From JAGQZY01 sp964588335 (lineage in GTDB: Bacteria > Bdellovibrionota > Bdellovibrionia > Bdellovibrionales > JAGQZY01): a stretch of 64,000 nucleotides of DNA. The stretch lies in NCBI GenBank assembly GCA_964588335.1, contig CAZPOV010000001.1:334027-398026 (forward strand), in the 5' to 3' direction. Under the pieces are notes generated by a model. It ran no database searches and had not been told where the DNA came from. It worked only from the letters and a program-made list of their open reading frames with translations. The translations under genes and the position numbers were made by a program. Position 1 is the first letter of the stretch; the number at the start of each line of letters is the position of its first letter. Shown one piece after another: positions 7,812 through 15,482 of this stretch.

Positions 7812-8599
7812 ACCGACACCTGCGCTTTAATGGCGGGGTGGGGTTCGTATTCAAGAAGTGTAAAGTCCTCGTACTTGAAATCAAAAATGTTTTTCACGTC
7901 TGGATTCAATTTCATGATCGGTAACTGTTTGGGAGTGCGACTGAGCTGTAGTTTCACTTGATCCATGTGATTGTTGTATATGTGAGCATCGCCCAGGGTG
8001 TGAATAAACTCACCCGGTTCCAGACCGGTTACTTGCGCGATCATCATTGTTAGTAGGGCGTAGCTGGCAATGTTGAAGGGGACACCAAGAAACACATCGG
8101 CACTTCGCTGATAGAGTTGGCATGAAAGTTTGCCATCATTCACATAAAATTGAAAAAAAGCGTGGCAGGGAGGTAAGGCCATTTTTTCGACTTCGCCAGG
8201 ATTGTAAGCCACCACAAGGTGACGTCGAGAATTGGGGTTGGTTTTTATTTGCTCAATGACATTGGCGATTTGATCCACGGTTTTACCATCGGCGGTTTTC
8301 CAAGAGCGCCATTGCACACCGTAAACCGGGCCAAGGTCACCATTTTCATCGGCCCACTCGTCCCAAATTCTGACTTTATGTTCTTTTAAGTATTGGATGT
8401 TGGAGTCCCCTGAAAGAAACCAAAGCAGTTCATGGATAATCGATTTTAAATGAACTTTCTTGGTGGTTAGTAAAGGGAAGCGGTCGAGAGGGTAGCGGGC
8501 CTGGTAACCAAAAACGCTGAGCGTGCCGGTGCCGGTCCGATCTTCCTTGGGACTGCCATTCTCTAGTATATGCTTCATAAGATTGAGGTATGTTTTCAC
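7808..8599 (-). CDS. thyA: Thymidylate synthase (ThyA type)
   Basis: Makes dTMP from dUMP with methylenetetrahydrofolate. The 263-residue length is that of E. coli ThyA. It has the DRTGTGTLSVFGYQ phosphate-binding start, the catalytic cysteine in LPPCHAFFQFYV, the QRSADVFLGVPFN segment and the C-terminal HPAIKAQVSV. The start is GTG at 8599 with GGAG seven bases upstream. The leader (8600-8699) is unusually structured and carries a strong ribosome site for a short overlapping frame starting at 8672, see the regulatory entry. It forms an operon with folA. Confidence 0.97.
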   Translation of the reverse strand: MKTYLNLMKHILENGSPKEDRTGTGTLSVFGYQARYPLDRFPLLTTKKVHLKSIIHELLWFLSGDSNIQYLKEHKVRIWDEWADENGDLGPVYGVQWRSWKTADGKTVDQIANVIEQIKTNPNSRRHLVVAYNPGEVEKMALPPCHAFFQFYVNDGKLSCQLYQRSADVFLGVPFNIASYALLTMMIAQVTGLEPGEFIHTLGDAHIYNNHMDQVKLQLSRTPKQLPIMKLNPDVKNIFDFKYEDFTLLEYEPHPAIKAQVSV

Positions 8600-8605
8600 G
8601 CCAAA

Positions 8606-8699
8606 GCTCCTTTTTTGTCGTCACAGGGGATTGGGGTCCGATCCCTGTTGCCCAATATCCGGGTTTATTCATAACACCCTCCTTAGGAAGGGGGAATAG
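8606..8699 (-). promoter_or_regulatory. Structured thyA leader with a sequestered ribosome site
   Basis: On the minus strand, AAGGAGGG (8684-8677) sits five bases before an ATG at 8672 and can pair with TCCCCCTT just upstream (around 8695-8688), hiding the ribosome site in a hairpin. A second hairpin CAGGGAT / ATCCCCTG (8647-8641 with 8631-8624) follows, ending 14 bases before the thyA site GGAG (8610-8607). The frame opened at 8672 runs out of frame into thyA, to 8430. This resembles a translation-controlled leader, but no product of the short frame is recognisable. Confidence 0.4.
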
Positions 8700-8870
8700 G
8701 GTTCGCGATGATCAATGGTACGGCAACAGAAAACATTAATGATTCTAAAGATTTAAATTTTTTTGAAGGATCTTAAAAAAGCTGATTGCTGGGGGGTGAC
8801 AATCGGCAATGAATCCAATAGACATTGAGTTGCTAAAAGGCAGTGCATTTTTTGCTTTTCGGGAGGGTTT

Positions 8871-10190
8871 TTGGAAATTCGTGACCCCATTCATGGGACT
8901 CTAAGTATCTCAAAAAATGAGACCGCGGTGTTGGACTCGCCAGCCTTCCAGCGGCTGCGCATGATCAAGCAACTGGGCTTTTCAGAATTCAGTTTCCCCG
9001 GTGCGACCCACAGTCGTTACATCCACTCTTTGGGAGTTTCTTACCTTGCCGGAATTGCCTTTGATTTTATTTTTAAAGATTTTTCCTTCAGTCGTCCGGA
9101 AAAAAAACGCACCTACCGTCAAATCTTGCGTCTGGGCGCTTTGTTGCATGATATTGGTCATGGTCCTTTAAGTCATACCACCGAAGAAGTGATGCCGAAT
9201 CTGAAAGATTTGGATGTTAAAGTCTATCGGGATCGTCAGGACCCTACTTCGCAAGTGAGCCTGATGTCTCAGTTGGATCGTCAGGCCGATCACGAAGACT
9301 ACACCATCAAGTTTGTTACCGACTCTCATTTAACGGAGATCCTAGCTTCTTCATTTCAAGAATTTGAACCCTATCATATTGCCTGTTTGATCGATAAAGG
9401 TTTGCTCGACAAAGATGACTTCTTTGTTGATAAAGGATTGAACTTTCGAATAATACTAAGCCAGATCATCAGCTCAGAAGTCGACGTCGATCGCATGGAT
9501 TATTTGCTTCGCGATGCTTATTTTTGTGGAACATCCTATGGAAAAGTCGAGTTGAATTGGTTGTTAGGCAATTTTAAATATCACGAAGTCAATGGTGCTG
9601 TTCATTTAGCTTTGGATCGTCGAGCCATATACACTTTTGATGACTTCTTGCTTTCTCGTCACCACATGTATCTTATGGTCTACTTTCACCATAAAAGTAT
9701 TATTTACGAAGAGATGCTCTATCGTTATTTGACCTCTGAAGACTGCGAATACAAGTTGCCCGCTGATATTGAGCAGTATCTTAATGCGACCGACTTTTCG
9801 CTTTATCAAAATATGGCGGAGTCCAAAAACCCTTGGGCACGCAGAATCTCGGATCGCAATTCCTATAAAGTTTTGTTCGAAAACCATGTCACTTCGATTG
9901 GTTCGGGTCGAACGGCGAAGATTCAAGATATGTTAAACGATGCGGGAATCGAAACCATTATCGCCAGCTCAGCGTCTCGCCTCTCAAAATATCATGGGCT
10001 GTCAGAGGAAGATGGTTCAGAGAAAATATTTGTGGTTGATCCTTACGACCCACAAGGGAAACCGGTGAGCATTGAAGAATGCACTGAAATTTTTCAAAAG
10101 TACGAAGGAGCTCGTACAATTGAGCGGGTTTACGTGTCTCCAGAAAACATTGAGATGGCTAAAACCTTATTGGCAAAGATGAAATTTTAA
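8871..10190 (+). CDS. HD-domain phosphohydrolase (dNTPase/SAMHD1-like)
   Basis: A metal-dependent phosphohydrolase of the HD superfamily, 439 residues. The N-terminus MEIRDPIHGTLSIS and FQRLRMIKQLGFSEFSFPGATHSRY are typical of SAMHD1/dGTPase-like proteins. The metal site is seen as H in TRY-IHSLG, the pair HDIGHGPLSHTTEE at about residue 98, and a later D in SSEVDVDRMDYLLRD. The likely substrate is a deoxynucleoside triphosphate, fitting its position next to thyA-folA, but this is inferred. The start is TTG at 8871, chosen because GGAGGG lies three bases upstream and the DPIHG motif must be close to the N-terminus. It is followed 15 bases later by a small secreted protein. Confidence 0.85.
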   Translation: MEIRDPIHGTLSISKNETAVLDSPAFQRLRMIKQLGFSEFSFPGATHSRYIHSLGVSYLAGIAFDFIFKDFSFSRPEKKRTYRQILRLGALLHDIGHGPLSHTTEEVMPNLKDLDVKVYRDRQDPTSQVSLMSQLDRQADHEDYTIKFVTDSHLTEILASSFQEFEPYHIACLIDKGLLDKDDFFVDKGLNFRIILSQIISSEVDVDRMDYLLRDAYFCGTSYGKVELNWLLGNFKYHEVNGAVHLALDRRAIYTFDDFLLSRHHMYLMVYFHHKSIIYEEMLYRYLTSEDCEYKLPADIEQYLNATDFSLYQNMAESKNPWARRISDRNSYKVLFENHVTSIGSGRTAKIQDMLNDAGIETIIASSASRLSKYHGLSEEDGSEKIFVVDPYDPQGKPVSIEECTEIFQKYEGARTIERVYVSPENIEMAKTLLAKMKF

Positions 10191-10205
10191 ACAAAGGAAA
10201 CTTTT

Positions 10206-10580
10206 ATGAAAATGAGTCTACTAATCACATTCTTGTTTCTGTCCACCTCCGGTTGGGCCAATGGACTTGGCGAAAAGTTCTGTGCTGATTCAGCGCAGCT
10301 GTATTTCCAGGGTTATCACCAGCGAGTCCTCGACGAAATGGGCGTGGTACAGGGTTATAATGAGGTTATTTCAGTTGATTATTTCCAGAAGATCAATGAC
10401 ATCGACCAGCGTGATGAGACCTACCATTACGAAGTGATTGCTGAAAACGACGAGGGCGATTGGTGGGTTTGGGAGTATATAGTTCCGGTCGAAGCCTGGT
10501 TAGAGGCCGGTGGAAAAGCCCACACCTGTACCGTCGGAGAACTCCAGTTTCTGGGAGTGACCGAGCAATCTCCAAACTAA
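10206..10580 (+). CDS. Small secreted protein of unknown function
   Basis: I do not recognise this 124-residue protein. It begins with a signal peptide (MKMSLLITFLFLSTSGWA-N) behind an AAAGGAAAC ribosome site. The mature protein has two cysteines (KFCADSA and HTCTVGE), compatible with a single disulfide bond, and many aromatic and acidic residues (NDEGDWWVWEYIV). It lies 15 bases after the HD phosphohydrolase and probably shares its transcript, ending at the terminator at 10595-10629. Confidence 0.7.
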   Translation: MKMSLLITFLFLSTSGWANGLGEKFCADSAQLYFQGYHQRVLDEMGVVQGYNEVISVDYFQKINDIDQRDETYHYEVIAENDEGDWWVWEYIVPVEAWLEAGGKAHTCTVGELQFLGVTEQSPN

Positions 10581-10594
10581 GCCCTTTATTTTTT

Positions 10595-10629
10595 ACCGGA
10601 CCCACTGGGTTGGCCCGTGTCTTTTTTTA
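10595..10629 (+). terminator. Terminator after the HD phosphohydrolase operon
   Basis: A GC-rich hairpin built on ACCC-ACT-GGGT, extended by CGG/CCG with small bulges, is followed by TGTCTTTTTTT. It lies just after the stop at 10580. Confidence 0.7.
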
Positions 10630-10711
10630 GACAGTGCATATCCAAAGTGGGACGGTTTTAGTCTCGTCTTGAGAAAGCGATAAGAAATTCTTCAATTTCT
10701 TTGTAAAAACC

Positions 10712-10738
10712 TAAAGTATTTTTTTGATACCCCGATTT
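10712..10738 (+). promoter_or_regulatory. Sigma-28 promoter for flagellin copy 3
   Basis: TAAA (10712-10715), 15-base spacer, CCCGATTT (10731-10738), matching the flagellar sigma-28 layout. An 8-bp inverted repeat AAGAAATT/AATTTCTT (10682-10701) ends ten bases before the -35 element and could be an operator. The predicted leader to the ATG at 10899 is about 150 bases. Apart from these elements and the preceding terminator, the gap 10581-10898 shows nothing recognisable. Confidence 0.8.
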
Positions 10739-10898
10739 TAGTCCTGTAAGGAACGACGAACATCAAAGAAACTCTCCTTCGCTCTTCTCAAGAATCTCAT
10801 CCCTTCATTAACAAATTTTAACAGCTATATAGGCGCACGGATGCGTAGCTCACGTCATTTGATCTAACGGAAGAGTAGGCTGTAAGTAGGAGGTTATA

Positions 10899-11729
10899 AT
10901 GAGTCTGCGTATAAACACAAATTTGGCATCGATTAATGCCCAACGCCAGTTGGCCAAGCAAGAAAGTCGAAGCTTAAATTCAATGAAATCTTTAGCATCT
11001 GGAAGTCGTATTAATTCGGCGTCTGACGATGCGGCTGGGCTGGCTATTTCAGAAAATCTGAAGGCGCAAAACAGAGGTAATCGAATGGCTAAGAGAAATG
11101 CTGAAGATGCTATTTCTTTTATACAAGTCGGTGAAGGTTCACTCAACGAGATCAATAACATCATGGTGCGATTGAGAGAGTTGAGTGTCCAGAGTGCAAG
11201 TGACACCGTTGGTGATACTGAGCGAGAGTTTATCGATCAAGAAAAAGAGCAATTACTCGAAGAGGTTGATCGAATCGCTGAAAGTACCAAATTCGGTGAC
11301 AAGCACCTGCTGAATGGATCTCTCGACGAATTGGAGTTCCAAGTGGGTGTTGATGGTGGTGAAAGCTCGGTGATTCGTTACAACTCCCAGGCTGACGCGA
11401 CCACCAGTGCTCTTGATGTTTCGGGTCTTGATTTAACAGATAAATCGAGCTCACGTGATGCCTTAGAGACACTCGATGGAGCCATTGATCAAATTGGTAA
11501 CATGCGTGCCAATTTCGGTGCATTACAAAATCGCCTCGACTCAACGATTGCAAACCTAGACACCTCCTATGAAAGCGCTTCGGCAGCTAATTCACGGATT
11601 CGTGATGCCGATATTGCCGCGGAGTCTGCCGAGTTCACTTCGGCGCAGATTCTTCAGCAAGCTTCCATAGGAATGCTCGCGCAAGCGAATCAATCTAAGG
11701 CTGCAGCGTTACAGTTGATAAGCGGTTAA
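10899..11729 (+). CDS. fliC: Flagellin (copy 3)
   Basis: Flagellar filament subunit of 276 residues. The conserved ends are SLRINTNLASINAQRQLAK and ASGSRINSASDDAAGLAISE at the N-terminus, and ANSRIRDADIAAESAEFTS with MLAQANQSKAAALQLISG at the C-terminus. The central part is short and acidic. The ribosome site is TAGGAGG, seven bases before the ATG. It differs from the others in LKAQNRGNRMAKRNAEDAISFIQ and is probably a distinct filament component. It has its own sigma-28 promoter (10712-10738) and its own strong terminator (11791-11818). Confidence 0.95.
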   Translation: MSLRINTNLASINAQRQLAKQESRSLNSMKSLASGSRINSASDDAAGLAISENLKAQNRGNRMAKRNAEDAISFIQVGEGSLNEINNIMVRLRELSVQSASDTVGDTEREFIDQEKEQLLEEVDRIAESTKFGDKHLLNGSLDELEFQVGVDGGESSVIRYNSQADATTSALDVSGLDLTDKSSSRDALETLDGAIDQIGNMRANFGALQNRLDSTIANLDTSYESASAANSRIRDADIAAESAEFTSAQILQQASIGMLAQANQSKAAALQLISG

Positions 11730-11790
11730 TACAATATCCTTTCACCCAAAAGGTGTGTCTGCATACATCTTTTTCTTTTCGGGGGTTTTC

Positions 11791-11818
11791 AGAAGGAGCC
11801 GATAGGCTCCTTCTTCCT
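11791..11818 (+). terminator. Terminator of flagellin copy 3
   Basis: Perfect 10-bp stem AGAAGGAGCC (11791-11800) / GGCTCCTTCT (11805-11814) with a GATA loop, followed by TCCTT. It lies 61 bases after the flagellin stop. Confidence 0.85.
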
Positions 11819-11948
11819 TGAAGAAAATGAGAAAAAAAGGCACTCCATACCATTTGTTTGTTTCTATGAAAGTTCGTTTTTTTGTCGAACTTTTAGCCAA
11901 CTGTTTTTTCTACAATTTTTCCAACATTTTTTTAAAAGAAAGATAACT

Positions 11949-11982
11949 CTCTGTTTTTATTAAAATAAATATAAAAACAGAG
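11949..11982. repeat. AT-rich 12-bp perfect inverted repeat
   Basis: CTCTGTTTTTAT (11949-11960) and ATAAAAACAGAG (11971-11982) are perfect inverted copies around a 10-base AT loop. It lies about 55 bases before the sigma-28 promoter of flagellin copy 4 and may be a protein-binding site or a backup transcript end. The rest of the 482-bp gap 11730-12211 holds the copy 3 terminator, the promoter at 12036-12062 and the long leader of copy 4. Confidence 0.5.
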
Positions 11983-12035
11983 CCTCTTCTTAGGTCCTGT
12001 TGCAAAAAAAAATCAAGACTTTTCGCGAGGGCGCC

Positions 12036-12062
12036 TAAAGTCTAGCCCCAACTGGCCGAAAG
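12036..12062 (+). promoter_or_regulatory. Sigma-28 promoter for flagellin copy 4
   Basis: TAAA (12036-12039), 15-base spacer, GCCGAAAG (12055-12062), close to the sigma-28 consensus. The -10 box lies exactly between the arms of a 5-bp inverted repeat CCAAC/GTTGG (12048-12052 and 12063-12067). The predicted 5' leader is about 140 bases. Confidence 0.85.
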
Positions 12063-12211
12063 GTTGGCTGTTAGTGCCCGGGGGGGTTGAGGCCAAACTC
12101 CTTTATCTCTCCGAACATTTACGACAACAAAAGAACCACAACAAGGTTCAGCGATCAAGTCATGCAAGTGGCTTGGGGATTTAGCAACTTAGGATTCATA
12201 AGGAGGAAGAA

Positions 12212-13045
12212 ATGGCTCTAAGGATTGCAACGAACGTCCCTTCAATTACTGCGCAACGTGCGCTTAATGGGACTCAAAGACAAGCGAATACGGCGATGGC
12301 TCAATTGTCATCAGGATCAAGAATTACCAAAGCAGCGGATGATGCGGCTGGGTTATCGATCTCTGAAGGCCTAAAGTCGGATATTCGATCTTATAAACAA
12401 GCCCAACGCAACACTCAAGATGGTATTTCATTTGTGCAAGTGGCAGAGGGTGGTTTAACAGAAGTTGGTAACATTCTAACTCGTTTTAGAGAGTTATCGA
12501 TTCAAGCAGCTTCAGACACTATCGGTGATCAAGAGCGCGGATTCATTCAAAAAGAAGTTGAGCAATTAAAATCAGAAATTGATCGAGTGGCTCAATCGAC
12601 AATGTTTGGTTCAAAGAGACTTCTTGATGGTAGTGGCGAGGTATTTGATTTCCAAGTGGGAATTCATTCAGATCCCGAACTTAACACCATTCAATTTGAT
12701 TCTTCTCAGAATGATGTCACCTTGGGTTCTTTAGGACTTAGTGGACTTGATATCTCGGATAAAAGTGGGGCTCAATCGGCTTTGCAAGATATTGATGCTG
12801 CATTGAATACTGTCAATGGATCGCGCGCAAGTTTGGGTGCCTTACAGAACAGGTTAACAATGACTACAGAAAATATTGATACCTCAATTGAGAGTGTGTC
12901 TGCGGCCAACTCCCGTATTCGCGATGCTGATATTGCTGAATCAACGGCGAGTCTGACTAAAAATAACATATTGTTGAACGCAACGACTTCAGTATTAAGT
13001 CAAGCGAACTCCAATCCGCAATTAGCCTTGCAATTGTTGGGTTAA
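12212..13045 (+). CDS. fliC: Flagellin (copy 4)
   Basis: Flagellar filament subunit of 277 residues. It has ALRIATNVPSITAQRALNG and LSSGSRITKAADDAAGLSIS at the N-terminus and ANSRIRDADIAESTASLTK with NPQLALQLLG at the C-terminus; the variable domain is minimal. An AAGGAGGAAGAA ribosome site precedes the ATG. It lies directly upstream of flaG and ends at a weak hairpin (13068-13087). The Pro at residue 9 and the missing asparagine pair of the usual SINAQ motif set it apart from copies 1-3. Confidence 0.95.
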   Translation: MALRIATNVPSITAQRALNGTQRQANTAMAQLSSGSRITKAADDAAGLSISEGLKSDIRSYKQAQRNTQDGISFVQVAEGGLTEVGNILTRFRELSIQAASDTIGDQERGFIQKEVEQLKSEIDRVAQSTMFGSKRLLDGSGEVFDFQVGIHSDPELNTIQFDSSQNDVTLGSLGLSGLDISDKSGAQSALQDIDAALNTVNGSRASLGALQNRLTMTTENIDTSIESVSAANSRIRDADIAESTASLTKNNILLNATTSVLSQANSNPQLALQLLG

Positions 13046-13067
13046 TACAGTGCCATTCTTCCGCCAC

Positions 13068-13091
13068 GGGGGGTTGAAAAACCTCCCGATT
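13068..13091 (+). terminator. Weak terminator of flagellin copy 4
   Basis: GGGGGGTT (13068-13075) pairs with AACCTCCC (13080-13087), with one G-U pair, around a GAAA tetraloop, followed by GATTTT. The short T-run suggests partial readthrough into flaG. Confidence 0.6.
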
Positions 13092-13107
13092 TTAGGGGGT
13101 TAGGCAT

Positions 13108-13135
13108 TAAAGATTGGTCACTTATGTGCCGATAA
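13108..13135 (+). promoter_or_regulatory. Sigma-28 promoter overlapping the flaG ribosome site
   Basis: TAAA (13108-13111), 16-base spacer and a perfect GCCGATAA (13128-13135). Transcription would begin about 5-7 bases further on, only 1-3 bases before the flaG ATG at 13144, so the ribosome site AAGGA (13134-13138) would not be in this transcript. Either this promoter gives a nearly leaderless mRNA, or flaG is also read through from copy 4. Confidence 0.6.
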
Positions 13136-13143
13136 GGATATTG

Positions 13144-13512
13144 ATGAATATTCGTTCGGTTTCTAATCCAGCGCCTTTAATGGGCAAAGAAAAAGTCGAG
13201 GCATCGAAGACGATTAAGTCTGATGAGACTTCGGAGCGTGAGGGTAATGGGCAGCAGCCTTACCCTGATGAAGAAGCTTATCGTGCATTGACAGATGAAG
13301 AGTTGGATCAGGTGGTTGAAAAAATTAAAGCCCACGATGGTATTCAAAAGAATGGATTACTCGTTAAACTCGTCGAGGAAAACGGGCAAAAAATTGTAAA
13401 GTTGGAAACGGCCGAAGGCAAGGTTGTAAAACGCTTCGTTGAACGAGATCTCTATTTTTTTCTTACCCACAGCAGCACTGACGAATTTCACCTCGTCAAT
13501 AAATCGGCTTAA
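13144..13512 (+). CDS. flaG: FlaG family flagellar protein
   Basis: A small protein linked to filament length and found beside fliD in many bacteria. The 122-residue protein has a disordered, charged N-terminus (to about residue 50) and the conserved C-terminal core, seen as LDQVVEKIKAHDGIQKN followed by LLVKLVEENGQKIVKLET and the end segment with RFVERDLYFFLTHS. The start at 13144 is used because AAGGA lies five bases upstream; an in-frame GTG/ATG at 13114 would overlap the sigma-28 promoter. Position between a flagellin and fliD supports the call. Confidence 0.75.
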   Translation: MNIRSVSNPAPLMGKEKVEASKTIKSDETSEREGNGQQPYPDEEAYRALTDEELDQVVEKIKAHDGIQKNGLLVKLVEENGQKIVKLETAEGKVVKRFVERDLYFFLTHSSTDEFHLVNKSA

Positions 13513-13596
13513 GTCTTGGTCGACCTTAGTTTTAAAAAACATCTTTAGTCAAAGTTATGGCGCCCGAATTTGGCTGTTAATGAAATCAGTCCCTTA

Positions 13597-13614
13597 GCGG
13601 CCAGATATTTGCTT
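13597..13614 (+). promoter_or_regulatory. Sigma-54 promoter for fliD
   Basis: GCGGCCAG-N-TTTGCTT with GG at 13599-13600 and GC at 13611-13612, exactly ten bases apart as required for -24/-12 elements. Transcription would start near 13624, giving a 65-base leader to the TTG start at 13691. The -24 box is imperfect (GGCCA rather than GGCAC). Confidence 0.55.
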
Positions 13615-13690
13615 TTGTCTATGACATATTAATGACTCACAGAATATGAGTTCCATCAGGCATAATAGGAGTATAAATCAAGGAGGATTT

Positions 13691-15073
13691 TTGCCTATTC
13701 GTTTTGGAGGACTTGCATCGGGACTACCGCCCAATATCGTTGAGCAGATAATGGCCAGCGAACGCATGCCTATTCAGAACATGGAGCAAAAGAAGGGAAA
13801 TATTAACGCCAAGCTCGAACTAGTTGGTGATCTAGAGAGTCGGTTGCGTAAAGTTGCCGATACCACAAAAGACATCATTGGTGTTGGTGGCTTCAAAGAT
13901 TATTCGATGGAGTTTTCTCGTGAAGGAATTCTGTCTGGTGCGATCGATCCGGCGCAAGCTCAGACAGGCTCATGGTCTCTTGAAGTTATGAAGTTACCAA
14001 AGAGCGCCGGTCGTATGACCAACGGTTTCCCAGATAGAGATCGCACCCAGGTGGGAGTTGGATATCTAAAGTTCGAAACGCCTGAGGGCGAGCATGAAGT
14101 TTACATTAATGATTCGAACAATACCCTTCAGGGGATTGTCAGAGCAGTCAATGAAGCTGGCATTGGTATTCAAGCCAATGTTATTAAAGATTCCAACGAC
14201 TCCGATTATCCTCATAAAATTATTTTCAGCAGTAACAAGTATGGGGACGAAAATGACGTGGCCTTTCCGACGGTCTATTTGCTCGATGGTGACCATGATT
14301 TTTATTTCGACAAAGAACGTGCCGCAGAAAATGGTAAAATCAAACTCAATGGATTTGAGGTTGAGGTCAGCGCAAGAGAGCTTGATGATGTTATTCCTGG
14401 AGTCAATCTCAACTTGCTGAGTGCTGAACCGGGGCGTGAGGTTACCGTAACTGTTAATGAAGACTATGAAGCGATCAAAGGCAAGATGGATGAATTTGTG
14501 GCTTCTATGAACAGCGTTCTCGGATTTATTCAAAGCCAGAATCAAATGGATGAAACAACGGATACCAGTCGGACCCTTGGTGGAGACTCAATGCTTAGAA
14601 GTGTTGAAATGCGAATGCGAAGTCTTCTTCAGTCTGGATCCTACTCTTTATCAGATGGAATTCATAGACTCTCGCAGTTAGGTGTTGAATTCAATCGAAG
14701 TGGAACCCTGGATTTCGACAAAGACAAATTCAATAAGGTCTTGCAGACGAAACCCAAGGAAGTGGTTCAGTTCCTGCGTGGCGATGGCAGTCGTGGATCT
14801 GGCTTTATCTCAAAGGTCAAAGAACTGGTGCAAACATCTGTGAACGGATCCTTTGGTGTGATTGGCAATCGAAAAAGCGGTCTGCAAAATCGGATTCGAA
14901 GAATCGATCAAAATATTTCAAATAAAGAAAGAATGTTAGCAAGAAAAGAGGACAACTTAAGAAGAAAATTCTCTCGTCTCGAAGAGCAGATGGGACGTTT
15001 ACAAGCACAAGGTGGGGCAGTGAGTGCACTCGGCGGTGGCGGTGGTGCCATCCAAGGGTTGCCAATTGGTTAA
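13691..15073 (+). CDS. fliD: Flagellar filament cap protein FliD
   Basis: FliD (HAP2) caps the growing filament and helps flagellin fold into it. The start is set at TTG 13691: AGGAGG ends four bases before it and the protein then begins MPIRFGGLASGLPPNIVEQIM, the canonical FliD N-terminus. The upstream in-frame ATG at 13646 has no ribosome site. From there the protein is 460 residues. The FliD C-terminal region is visible as a coiled coil (IRRIDQNISNKERMLARKE, RLEEQMGRLQAQ), and it ends in a glycine-rich tail. The usual D-T after GLASGL is replaced by PP. It precedes fliS by 14 bases. Confidence 0.93.
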   Translation: MPIRFGGLASGLPPNIVEQIMASERMPIQNMEQKKGNINAKLELVGDLESRLRKVADTTKDIIGVGGFKDYSMEFSREGILSGAIDPAQAQTGSWSLEVMKLPKSAGRMTNGFPDRDRTQVGVGYLKFETPEGEHEVYINDSNNTLQGIVRAVNEAGIGIQANVIKDSNDSDYPHKIIFSSNKYGDENDVAFPTVYLLDGDHDFYFDKERAAENGKIKLNGFEVEVSARELDDVIPGVNLNLLSAEPGREVTVTVNEDYEAIKGKMDEFVASMNSVLGFIQSQNQMDETTDTSRTLGGDSMLRSVEMRMRSLLQSGSYSLSDGIHRLSQLGVEFNRSGTLDFDKDKFNKVLQTKPKEVVQFLRGDGSRGSGFISKVKELVQTSVNGSFGVIGNRKSGLQNRIRRIDQNISNKERMLARKEDNLRRKFSRLEEQMGRLQAQGGAVSALGGGGGAIQGLPIG

Positions 15074-15087
15074 TGAAGGGGTGTTGA

Positions 15088-15474
15088 GTGGGATACAATA
15101 AGTATAAGAAAGCGTCAGTTGAAAGTGCGAGTCAAGAGAAACTCCTTCTCATGCTGTATGAGGGTGCGATCAAGTTTACCAAACGAGCCATTATAGCCAC
15201 CGACAACAAGGATATTCCGAATCGTTGTGAAAATATAACTAGAGCATACGACATTGTCTTAGAGTTAATGAACACCTTGGACTTCAAGGTGGGTGGTGAG
15301 GTTGCCGAGAACCTCGAGCAACTCTACATGTTTATCACCGATGAACTCACTCGTGCGAATATAACTGGTAAAAAAGAACATCTAGAAAATGTATTAAAGA
15401 TTTTAGAGACTCTTTACGATGGATGGAAAGAGGCTGTTGAACTAATTAAGAAGAAAGAATCTAAGGGAGCATAG
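15088..15474 (+). CDS. fliS: Flagellin export chaperone FliS
   Basis: FliS binds the C-terminal helix of flagellin in the cytoplasm and prevents early polymerisation. The 128-residue helical protein begins MGYNKYKKASVESASQEKL and continues LLMLYEGAIKFTKRA, which is the FliS signature; residues TRAYDIVLELMNTLDF match the second helix. The start is GTG at 15088 with GAAGGGG upstream. It is in a fliD-fliS-chaperone row, nine bases before the next gene. Confidence 0.95.
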   Translation: MGYNKYKKASVESASQEKLLLMLYEGAIKFTKRAIIATDNKDIPNRCENITRAYDIVLELMNTLDFKVGGEVAENLEQLYMFITDELTRANITGKKEHLENVLKILETLYDGWKEAVELIKKKESKGA

Positions 15475-15482
15475 GGGGCAAC

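Noticed and set aside
13560..13578. TGGC-type element just upstream of fliD as an alternative sigma-54 site
   Set aside because: The GG and GC pairs are 12 bases apart rather than 10; the site at 13597-13614 has correct spacing.
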